Assembly: GCA_021202845.1 (NCBI GenBank)
Contig: JAJQCF010000008.1
Location: 41,224 to 105,223 of the forward strand
Origin: Oscillospiraceae bacterium
Lineage (GTDB): Bacteria > Bacillota > Clostridia > Oscillospirales > Oscillospiraceae
Direction: 5' to 3'
Length of the DNA stretch: 64,000 bases
Shown piece by piece: positions 26,655 to 33,888 of the stretch (position 1 is the first letter of the stretch; each line of letters begins with the position of its first letter). A program made the translations under genes and the position numbers. The notes under the pieces are model-generated. The model saw nothing but the letters and a program-made list of their open reading frames with translations, was not told the origin of the DNA and made no database searches.

Positions 26655-29192
26655 ATGATTGCTGCCGCAGCAAGAACCTGTGCGGACACGGCGCCGCTGG
26701 CTATAGAGCCGTTTGACAAGGACTGGGGAACGGGCGTTTCGGGAATGACGGAGGAGCCCTCGCCGTTTCCGCGCGTGAACCGTATGCTCCGCTGGGTCAA
26801 GGAGCGCGACTCCACAGCCGACTCGCAGCGCGCGCTGATAGTCACGGAGGGTTACAAAAAATACGCCATGCTGCCCCAAAACGTCAAGTGGGGGCTGATA
26901 ATGCGCGACATTCTTTCCACGGTGGAGATACACATCTGGCCGGATGAACTTATTGTCGGCGAGCTGGCCGCGGAGCCCTGCGGCGCGCCGATATATCCCG
27001 AGTTCTCCGTTGATTGGCTCTGCGACGAGTTTTCCCGCAACGTCATGGAGCAGCGCACGAACGACCGCTATGTCGTGGACGACAAGACGAAGGCCGACAT
27101 AATCGGTATGCAGGATTTTTGGAAGAACAAGACGGTCAGCGAGGCTTTCGAGGCTTCGCTCACCCCCGATGAGCGCGCCGGTTCATATCTGGAAAAGGGC
27201 ATAAACCGCTGCGGGCTCTATGTCTATGCCGGCGTCGGCCACGTCTGCGCCAACTATGAGCGCCTGTTTGCTGAGGGCTTCGGCGGTATACGCGCGGATG
27301 TGGAGGCGGCGCGGGCGAAGCTGGACACCTCCAACCCCGACGACGCGCGGAAGGACGAGTTCTATCAGGCGGAGCTTTACGCGCTGGACGGCGCTTCGGC
27401 CTACATACGCCGCTACGGAGAACTGGCCGCGAAAATGGCGGCGGAGGAGGCGGACGCGACCCGCCGCGCGGAGCTGGAGCGCATTGCCTCCAACTGCCTG
27501 CACGTTGCCGAGGGCGCGCCGCGCGACTTCTGGGAGGCGATTCAGCTCTACCACATTGCCACAAACATGATTATTATAGAGTCCAACGGCCACTCCGTGA
27601 CCTACGGACGCTTCGACAAGCTCTTCCGCCGCTTCTACGAAAACGACATTGCCTCCGGCACGCTCAGCCGCGAGCAAATGCAGGAGCTTATAGAGCTGTT
27701 CTTTATCAAAATGCACCAGCTGCGCAAGATACGCGACACTTACGCCATAACATTTTCCAGCGGCACGATAATGGGCGGCACGGCGCTGGATGTGGGCGGC
27801 GTGGACGAGTTCGGGCGCGACATCACCAATGACCTCAGCTACATGGTGCTGGACGCTCACGCCCACACGCGCATACCCAACCCGTGGATGGGCGTCCGTC
27901 TGCACGAGGGCTCGCCTTGGGAGTTCAAGGTCAAGACGTTCAACGTCATACGCATCGGCACCGGCGAGCCGAAAATATTCAACGACGGGCCGATGATACA
28001 GTCCATTATGAACTACGGCCACTCGCTGGCGGAGGCGCGCGACTATGTCGGCGTCGGCTGCGTGGAGCCCGACGTTCCCGGGCGCGAGTACGGCTGGCAC
28101 GACTCGTCTTCGCTCAACCTTGCGCTCATACTGCACATGGCGATAAACGGCGGCCACTGCATAGACTGCTCGCCTGCCTGCCCGCGCCACGCCCGCTGCG
28201 CCGGAGCGGGGAGGGGACTTTCCATTGACACCGGCAGCCTTGCGGACATGACCTCGTTTGAGCAGGTGCTTGAGTCCTACGACAAGCAGATGGAATATTG
28301 GTGCGACAGCATGATTTCCACAATAAACAAGATAGACCTCGCCCAGCAGCGCCTGAAGCCGCTGCCGTATCTCTCGCTCTTGATTGACGACTGTATCGGC
28401 AAGGGGCTGGACGTTTCGGCGGGCGGCGCGAAGATAAACCACAGCGGACCGCAGGCCGTGGGCGTCGGCACAACGGCGGACGCGCTGGCGGCGATAAAGC
28501 AGCTTGTGTTTGATGAAAAGCGCGTGAGCGGCGCGGAGCTGCTGGCGGCGCTCAGAGCTGACTGGAAGGGCTACGAGCCGCTGTATGCGCTTGTCAACAG
28601 CGAGCATATGCACCAGTACGGCAACGATGACGACTACGCCGACGACCTTGCGCGCTTTGCAATCGGCACTTACTGCAAGCATGTTGAGCACCGCCCGACG
28701 CCGCACGGCGGGGAGTATATCCCGGGCGTCTACTCCGTCACCGCCAACGTGCAGCACGGCGTTGCCACACCCGCGACGCCCGACGGGCGCAAGGCGGGCG
28801 AACCGCTGTCGGACTGCATGGGACCGGTACACACCGAGTGCTGCTCCCACGACCGCCGCGGCCCGACGGCTGTTGCCAACTCCGTTGCCAAGCTCGACCA
28901 CGCGCGCATCGCCAACGGCATCATTCTTAACTGGAAGTTCTCGCCCAGCGCCGTCTCCGGAGAAACAGGGCGCGACAACCTGATGGCGCTCATGGACGTT
29001 TACTTCAAAAATCAGGGTATGCAGAGCCAGTTCAGCATAGTCGGGCGCGAAACCATGCTGGCCGCGCAGAAGCACCCCGAACAGTATCAGGACCTGCTGG
29101 TGCGCATAGCCGGCTACAGCGCCTACTTCGTGGAGCTTTCCAAGGAGCTGCAAAACGACCTCATAGGGCGCACAGAGCTGTCGTTTGACTGA
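26655..29192 (+). CDS. Glycyl-radical enzyme 2 (paralogue of GRE1, substrate unknown)
   Basis: 845 residues, ATG after AGGAGG; a TATAAT at 26582-26587 may be its -10 box, without a convincing -35. The catalytic motif is GVGCVEPD (Cys469, Glu471), and the glycyl motif RIAGYSAYF (Gly820) is 26 residues from the end. It shares long identical stretches with GRE1 (GSLADMTSFEQVL, YDKQMEYWCD, IGRTELSFD). The same CX2CX3CX5C motif occurs (502, 505, 509, 515), again 33 residues after the catalytic cysteine. The active-site loop differs (GWHDSSSLN versus GWHDCGHMN), so the substrates may differ. It has no activase of its own here. A TetR-aldo/keto reductase pair follows. Confidence 0.9.
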   Translation: MIAAAARTCADTAPLAIEPFDKDWGTGVSGMTEEPSPFPRVNRMLRWVKERDSTADSQRALIVTEGYKKYAMLPQNVKWGLIMRDILSTVEIHIWPDELIVGELAAEPCGAPIYPEFSVDWLCDEFSRNVMEQRTNDRYVVDDKTKADIIGMQDFWKNKTVSEAFEASLTPDERAGSYLEKGINRCGLYVYAGVGHVCANYERLFAEGFGGIRADVEAARAKLDTSNPDDARKDEFYQAELYALDGASAYIRRYGELAAKMAAEEADATRRAELERIASNCLHVAEGAPRDFWEAIQLYHIATNMIIIESNGHSVTYGRFDKLFRRFYENDIASGTLSREQMQELIELFFIKMHQLRKIRDTYAITFSSGTIMGGTALDVGGVDEFGRDITNDLSYMVLDAHAHTRIPNPWMGVRLHEGSPWEFKVKTFNVIRIGTGEPKIFNDGPMIQSIMNYGHSLAEARDYVGVGCVEPDVPGREYGWHDSSSLNLALILHMAINGGHCIDCSPACPRHARCAGAGRGLSIDTGSLADMTSFEQVLESYDKQMEYWCDSMISTINKIDLAQQRLKPLPYLSLLIDDCIGKGLDVSAGGAKINHSGPQAVGVGTTADALAAIKQLVFDEKRVSGAELLAALRADWKGYEPLYALVNSEHMHQYGNDDDYADDLARFAIGTYCKHVEHRPTPHGGEYIPGVYSVTANVQHGVATPATPDGRKAGEPLSDCMGPVHTECCSHDRRGPTAVANSVAKLDHARIANGIILNWKFSPSAVSGETGRDNLMALMDVYFKNQGMQSQFSIVGRETMLAAQKHPEQYQDLLVRIAGYSAYFVELSKELQNDLIGRTELSFD

Positions 29193-29213
29193 AATTTATA
29201 ATAACCTGTAACC

Positions 29214-29242
29214 CGTGAGCGCGGCCTTGTGCCGCGCTCATG
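29214..29242 (+). terminator. Hairpin after GRE2 (possible terminator)
   Basis: GAGCGCGGC (29217-29225) pairs with GCCGCGCTC (29231-29239) across a five-base loop, extendable by a few bases with a wobble. No T run follows, so termination would be weak or Rho-dependent. Confidence 0.45.
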
Positions 29243-29268
29243 TGCGTTCACGGAAAGTTTACAAAACG

Positions 29269-29299
29269 GTTGAATTAAATTCATTGAATTTAATTCAAC
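29269..29299. promoter_or_regulatory. 31-base perfect palindrome, probable TetR operator
   Basis: GTTGAATTAAATTCA (29269-29283) is repeated exactly in inverse at 29285-29299 around one central base. The -35 box of the tetR promoter (29284-29289) lies inside it. The size and symmetry fit a TetR-family autorepressor site; the assignment is by position. Confidence 0.85.
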
Positions 29300-29312
29300 T
29301 TTGCGTTATAAT
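29284..29312 (+). promoter_or_regulatory. Promoter of the tetR-aldo/keto reductase operon
   Basis: TTGAAT (29284-29289), 17-base spacer, perfect TATAAT (29307-29312). The -35 is buried in the palindrome. Confidence 0.75.
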
Positions 29313-29342
29313 GCACTTATCACGGAGAGACGAGGTGAAGTC

Positions 29343-29960
29343 TTGGACAAGAAACCGACGAACAGGCAGCTTCGCGCTATGGAGACGAAGAAAAAAATTA
29401 TGGAGGCGGCGAAAATTTTAATCTCCGCCAAGGGCTTTGAGAACATTTCCATAGAGGAAATTGCCAAGGCGGCTGGCGTTTCCACCGGCTCTTTCTACAC
29501 GTATTTTAAGAGGAAAGAGGACGTTGTGGAGGAGCTGAACCGGACGGACTTTTACCGTTTGGCGGAGATTGTGAACGCAATGCCCGACGCGGACATTTTG
29601 CAGCGCCTGCGCCGTTACTGCAAGGGCTTTCTCGGCGAAATCGAGCGCACGGGGATTGAAATATGCCGCCAGTGGACAAAAAATAACCTCTCGCCGACAA
29701 GTATGCTGCCGTGCGGAGAGGAAATAACGAAGTATGAGCATGACTACCGCGCCATGCAGTCAATCTTGAGCGAGGGAATAAGCCGCGGGGAGCTGCGCGC
29801 AGACTTGCCGCTTGACGACCTCGCGCTCGCGTTCAACGCCGCGCTTTACGGGCTGATGGTGGCGTGGTGCATGACGGACGGCGGGGTGGTTGGCTCGGAG
29901 AGGGCGGACGCGCTCTGCGACACGGTAATCAAGGCGGCCTTGGAGCCGTACAGACAATAA
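29343..29960 (+). CDS. TetR/AcrR-family transcriptional regulator
   Basis: 205 residues from TTG 29343, with GAGGTGAAG upstream; the longer frame begins at a TTG upstream of the -10 box and cannot be translated from this promoter. The helix-turn-helix reads ISIEEIAKAAGVSTGSFYTY followed by FKRKEDVVEEL. The C-terminal ligand domain is diverse and gives no ligand clue. It probably represses its own gene and the aldo/keto reductase 21 bases downstream through the adjacent palindrome. Confidence 0.92.
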   Translation: MDKKPTNRQLRAMETKKKIMEAAKILISAKGFENISIEEIAKAAGVSTGSFYTYFKRKEDVVEELNRTDFYRLAEIVNAMPDADILQRLRRYCKGFLGEIERTGIEICRQWTKNNLSPTSMLPCGEEITKYEHDYRAMQSILSEGISRGELRADLPLDDLALAFNAALYGLMVAWCMTDGGVVGSERADALCDTVIKAALEPYRQ

Positions 29961-29981
29961 TCAATTAAAGGAGATTTTCAA

Positions 29982-30824
29982 ATGGAATACATTACAATGA
30001 ACAACGGCGGCAAATGCCCCGCGGTAGGCCTCGGGACATTTATGATTGCGCCGTCCGACGCCGAAAACAGCGTGAGGGAAGCGCTGAAAATGGGCTATGA
30101 GTGCATAGACACGGCGAACGCCTACGTAAACGAGAGGGCTGTCGGCCGCGGCATAAAGTCCGGCGGCGTGTCCAGAGAGAAAATATTCCTCTCCACAAAG
30201 CTGTGGGCGAGCGAGTACGAAAACGAAAACGCGGTCGAAGCCACGCTGGAGCGCCTTGGCGTTGACTATGTGGACTTGCTCTACATCCACCAGCCCGCCG
30301 GAAACTGGCTGGCGGGCTACAGGCAGCTGGAAAAAGCCTACCGCGAGGGCAAGGCGCGGGCGATAGGCGTCTCCAACTTCGAGGGCAAATACCTTGACGA
30401 GCTGGCGGCGCAGTGGGAGGTCGTTCCGCAGTTCATGCAGGCGGAGGCGCACCCTTATTACACGCAAGAGGAGCTGCGGCGGACGCTGGATAAGTACGGC
30501 ATAAAGCTCATGTCGTGGTACCCGCTGGGGCACGGCGACAAGGCGCTGCTGGCCGAGCCGCTTTTCGCCGAGATGGGGAAAAAGTACGGCAAGACACCCG
30601 CGCAGATAATTCTTCGCTGGCACACGCAAATGGGCTTCGCGGTCATTCCGGGCAGCAAAAGCGTCGAGCATATCCGCGACAATTTAGACATTTTGAGCTT
30701 CAGGCTCTCGGACGGCGATATGGCGGAGATTGCCAAGCTGAACAAGGGCGTCCGCTACTATTACCGTACCGACGAGGCTCTTGCGGGCTTCGCCGCGTGG
30801 CAGCCGGAGTACGAGAAAGATTAA
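29982..30824 (+). CDS. Aldo/keto reductase
   Basis: 280 residues. The catalytic tetrad region is visible: DTANAYVNERAVG (Asp, Tyr), the lysine in STKLWASEYENENA, and LLYIHQPAGNW (His). NADPH-binding elements include IPGSKSVEHIRDNL. It is close to 2,5-diketo-gluconate reductase-type enzymes. It reduces aldehydes or ketones with NADPH; the link to the GRE island is by position only. It converges on the decarboxylase gene with a four-base overlap of stop codons. Confidence 0.93.
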   Translation: MEYITMNNGGKCPAVGLGTFMIAPSDAENSVREALKMGYECIDTANAYVNERAVGRGIKSGGVSREKIFLSTKLWASEYENENAVEATLERLGVDYVDLLYIHQPAGNWLAGYRQLEKAYREGKARAIGVSNFEGKYLDELAAQWEVVPQFMQAEAHPYYTQEELRRTLDKYGIKLMSWYPLGHGDKALLAEPLFAEMGKKYGKTPAQIILRWHTQMGFAVIPGSKSVEHIRDNLDILSFRLSDGDMAEIAKLNKGVRYYYRTDEALAGFAAWQPEYEKD

Positions 30825-32173
30825 GACCGAGGCTGCTCTTTAACCACATTGCAGCTCTCCACGCCGTAGTAATGGAAACATTCTGCGGCTTTTTTGTCTA
30901 TCACCTCGCCGCTGACGAGTATCGGCACGGCGGGCGGGCAGCCTGCGTTGGCGCGCGCCAGCGTTCTGCCGAGGCAGCGGTCCACGGGCAGCGTTTCAAA
31001 CGGCGACATTGCCGCCTCGCGTATCGTCATTTTGCGCTGCGGGCGCGAAAACACGGGCATGGGCGTTGAAATGCTCTCCCTGCGCGGGAGCGACAGCAGC
31101 GCCTCCGTCAGACGGTCAAGCTCCGCCTTGCCCTGCACGGGCGCGAGCATGAAAACAACATAGTCGGGGTCGCTGAACTCGGCGATTATCTTTTTTTCCG
31201 CCAGTGCCTCCGCCATTTCCGTACCCAAGTAGCCGCAGGGCTTGGCCGCCATGGTCAGCTTCAGCGGCTCTTGCCCGACGAGCGTGCAACCGTGGGCGGC
31301 AAGACGGCGCTTCGCCTCCTCTGCCTGCGGCACGAACGCCGCCAGCTCCCGCGGAAAACGCTCCGCCAGATAGCGGTTGGCGAGGTCGAGCGACTGCAAG
31401 ATTAAATAAGAAGGGCTTGTGGAGCCGAAAAGCCGCAGAGCCTCGCGCACCGCTTTATCGGAAAAATTCGCCGCGCTTTTGGCAATGTGCAGGTACGCTC
31501 CGCCGGTCAGAACCGGCAGCGTCTTGTGCGCCGAGTCGCAGCAGATGTCCGCGCCCAAGTCCATAGGGTGCAGCGAGCGCGGCAGAAATTTGAGGTAAGC
31601 CCCGTGCGCGTTGTCCACGAGCAGCAGCGCGCCGTGCCGGTGGCAAACCTCCGCCAAGGCGCGAATATCGTTCATGCTGCCGAGGTAGTCCGGCGAGGTG
31701 ATGTACACGGCCGCGGGCGCTTCGTCAGCCTCGGCGAGCATTTTCTCCAGCTGCCCCGCGTCAATTATGCAGGACATATATGTGCCCCCGTCCGCGGGGT
31801 AGAGCCAGCGCACGCGGAGGTCCAGCAGCGCGGCGGCGGAGACAAAGGAGATGTGCGCGTTGCGCCCCGCCCAGACAAGCGGCGGACGGCCGTGCTCCGC
31901 GGCGTATTCGCGTGCGAGGTCGAGCATTGCCCGCACGGCGAGGGACGAGCCCTCCGCGGAGTAAAACGTGCGCGCGCCGAAGAGCTCTCCGGCGTTTTTT
32001 TCGCTCTCTCTGATAATGCCGTCGGCCTCGTAAAGACTGTCGGCTCCCGCGATTTCGGTTATGTCCAGCCCCTCGCAGCCCAAGCGCGCTATGCCCTTGT
32101 GCCCGGGCATATGGAAGCGGGAAGTGCGCTGCTCATTGTAGCGCGCCGCGAAGTCGCAGATTGGCGTATTCAT
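30821..32173 (-). CDS. Orn/Lys/Arg decarboxylase-family PLP enzyme
   Basis: 450 residues from ATG 32173, two bases after the maturase stop; the longer frame is antisense-type extension into that gene. It starts TPICDFAARYNEQRTSRFHM then PGHKG, the fold-type I signature of basic amino-acid decarboxylases (SpeA/YaaO/Cad). The PLP lysine is in CCDSAHKTLPVLTGGAYLH. The C-terminal domain is short, as in the Firmicute short form. Substrate (arginine, lysine or ornithine) is not decided by the sequence. Close coupling to SCIFF genes may be chance. Confidence 0.9.
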   Translation of the reverse strand: MNTPICDFAARYNEQRTSRFHMPGHKGIARLGCEGLDITEIAGADSLYEADGIIRESEKNAGELFGARTFYSAEGSSLAVRAMLDLAREYAAEHGRPPLVWAGRNAHISFVSAAALLDLRVRWLYPADGGTYMSCIIDAGQLEKMLAEADEAPAAVYITSPDYLGSMNDIRALAEVCHRHGALLLVDNAHGAYLKFLPRSLHPMDLGADICCDSAHKTLPVLTGGAYLHIAKSAANFSDKAVREALRLFGSTSPSYLILQSLDLANRYLAERFPRELAAFVPQAEEAKRRLAAHGCTLVGQEPLKLTMAAKPCGYLGTEMAEALAEKKIIAEFSDPDYVVFMLAPVQGKAELDRLTEALLSLPRRESISTPMPVFSRPQRKMTIREAAMSPFETLPVDRCLGRTLARANAGCPPAVPILVSGEVIDKKAAECFHYYGVESCNVVKEQPRS

Positions 32174-32175
32174 GC

Positions 32176-33558
32176 TCACTTGGCGGAAAAGGCGCGGTCT
32201 ATGGCGACCATGATAGCGCACTCCATTCTCTTGCGGAAAAGAGCGCAGCCCGCGTCGTACACGCCGCGAATGGAGCCGGTGGCGTGGTAGGCGTTCGCGG
32301 CGCAGCCGCCGGAGCAGTAGAGCCTTGCCCAGCAGTTGCGGCACTCGCTGCGGGCGTAGACGTTGCAGGCGGCGAAGTCGCTTTGCAGCGCCGTGTTGGT
32401 CACGCCCTGCCATATGTCGCCGAGCTTGAAGCTCTCGTCGCCCACAAACTGGTGGCAGGGGTAGAGGTCGCCCCAAGGCGTGACCGCCATGTACTCCGTG
32501 CCGGAGCCGCAGCCGGAAATGCGCTTATAAATGCAGGGACCGCCGGTGAGGTCAATCATGTAGTGGTAGAACGTGAAGGGGTCGCCCTCGCGGTCGTGCC
32601 GCAGCATAAGCTGCGCCAACTTTTCGTACTGCTCCATTACGATGGGCATATCCTCCTCCGTCAGCGCGGAGGGGTCATCGGGCGCGGCGACAACCGGCTC
32701 CATGCTCAGCTCGCGGAAGCCGAGGTCGAGCATGGTCTGCACGTCCTGCAAAAAGTCGGGGTTGGCGTGGGTGAACGTGCCGCGCATATAATAGTTTTTG
32801 CCCCCGCGCTTTTCGACTAACCTTTGGAACTTCGGCACTATGCTGTCCCAGCTGCCGCGGCCCGCGTAGTCCACGCGGTAGCGGTCGTGAACCTCCTTGC
32901 GCCCGTCCAAGCTGAGAACGACGTTGCCGCACTCGCGGTTGGCGAAGTCTATCACGTCGTCGTCGATGAGAACGCCGTTTGTTGTCAGCGTGAAGCGGAA
33001 GTTCTTGTTTTTCTCCTTTTCAATGGAGCGGGCGTAGGCGACAAGCGACTTGACAACGTCGAAGTTCATAAGCGGCTCGCCGCCGAAGAAATCGACCTCA
33101 AGGTTGCGCCGCGTCCCTGAGTTTTCCACTAAAAAATCCAGCGCGCGCCTGCCGACCTCATAGCTCATAACGGCGCGCTCGCCGCTGTACTTGCCCTGAC
33201 TGGCAAAGCAGTAGGAGCAGTTCAGGTTGCAGGTGTGCGCAACGTGCAGGCACAGCGCCTTGACAACGCCCGCGGTCTTTTGCTTCAGGTCGCCCGCGCT
33301 TGCCTCAAACGTGTCGGGCGCAAAGAGCTTGCCCGCGTCGCGCAGCGCGGTTATCTGGCTGTAGCACTCCTCTAAGCCGGCGTCCGTTACGTCGTCCCTG
33401 CCGCTGTAGCGCTCGCGCATTTTGGCGATGAGCGCGCTCTTGTCGGTGTCAAGATATTCGGCAATCATGTCGTAGGCGACCTCATCGACCGCGTGGACGG
33501 AGCCTGAGCATACGTCCAGCACGATGTTGTAGCCGCCCAGCTTGTATTGATGTATCAT
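32176..33558 (-). CDS. scfB: SCIFF peptide maturase (radical SAM/SPASM, thioether-forming)
   Basis: 460 residues from ATG 33558, preceded by GAGGAG. The N-terminal peptide-binding region is MIHQYKLGGYNIVLDVCSGS. The radical SAM motif is CNLNCSYC (Cys110, Cys114, Cys117), and the SPASM cysteines run from GGPCIYKRISGCGSG to CRNCWARLYCSGGCAANAY. It forms a thioether between a cysteine and a threonine of the SCIFF peptide in known members (CteB, Tte1186). It is encoded just after the peptide gene, with a terminator between. Confidence 0.96.
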   Translation of the reverse strand: MIHQYKLGGYNIVLDVCSGSVHAVDEVAYDMIAEYLDTDKSALIAKMRERYSGRDDVTDAGLEECYSQITALRDAGKLFAPDTFEASAGDLKQKTAGVVKALCLHVAHTCNLNCSYCFASQGKYSGERAVMSYEVGRRALDFLVENSGTRRNLEVDFFGGEPLMNFDVVKSLVAYARSIEKEKNKNFRFTLTTNGVLIDDDVIDFANRECGNVVLSLDGRKEVHDRYRVDYAGRGSWDSIVPKFQRLVEKRGGKNYYMRGTFTHANPDFLQDVQTMLDLGFRELSMEPVVAAPDDPSALTEEDMPIVMEQYEKLAQLMLRHDREGDPFTFYHYMIDLTGGPCIYKRISGCGSGTEYMAVTPWGDLYPCHQFVGDESFKLGDIWQGVTNTALQSDFAACNVYARSECRNCWARLYCSGGCAANAYHATGSIRGVYDAGCALFRKRMECAIMVAIDRAFSAK

Positions 33559-33574
33559 TTTGTCTCCTCAAAGA

Positions 33575-33604
33575 AAAAGCGCCGCCATTTCAGGCGGCGC
33601 TTTT
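33575..33604 (-). terminator. Terminator between SCIFF peptide and maturase
   Basis: A perfect 12-base stem (33575-33586 with 33593-33604) has a six-base loop and is followed on the minus strand by TTTTTCTTT. Leaky read-through would give much more peptide mRNA than maturase mRNA. Confidence 0.85.
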
Positions 33605-33613
33605 CGGCTAATT

Positions 33614-33757
33614 TTACTTGTTGTCTGCATTCTCGCACTGCTGATTTGCAATACCGCAGCTGGTCTTGCAGGCAGACTGGCAAGATGTCTGACACTCGCC
33701 GCAGCCGCCGACCTTGTCGCACAGGCTGCGAGTTTCAAGAGTTCTGATATGTTCCAT
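33614..33757 (-). CDS. scfA: SCIFF ribosomally made peptide precursor
   Basis: 47 residues from ATG 33757, preceded by TTGGAGG. It reads MEHIRTLETRSLCDKVGGCG followed by ECQTSCQSACKTSC and a short tail. The spacing of the cysteines (19, 22, 26, 30, 34 and 41, plus an extra one at 13) and the ACKTSC core match the 'six cysteines in forty-five' family, conserved across Clostridia. It is modified by the radical SAM enzyme encoded next. The biological function of SCIFF is not known. It was found by reading the intergenic DNA. Confidence 0.96.
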   Translation of the reverse strand: MEHIRTLETRSLCDKVGGCGECQTSCQSACKTSCGIANQQCENADNK

Positions 33758-33824
33758 AAACAACAAACCTCCAAGAAAATCTGTCAACAACATTTTTCAC
33801 ATAGTGAAACATATTTCGCGTCCT

Positions 33825-33853
33825 ATTATAGCGCCTTCCGCGAAAAAAGTCAA
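33825..33853 (-). promoter_or_regulatory. Promoter of the SCIFF operon
   Basis: Minus-strand TTGACT (33848-33853), 17-base spacer, perfect TATAAT (33825-33830). The leader of about 60 bases contains a small hairpin TTTCAC/GTGAAA (33795-33809). A near-consensus promoter fits the expected high expression. Confidence 0.82.
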
Positions 33854-33888
33854 CATACGCAGAGGAGATTTAAGCAGATTTCCGCCGC

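Noticed and set aside
21291..29153. Long antisense frames opposite GRE1 (21291-23570, plus) and GRE2 (27183-29153, minus)
   Set aside because: Both glycyl-radical genes are full length with all motifs; the antisense frames have no ribosome sites or recognisable domains.
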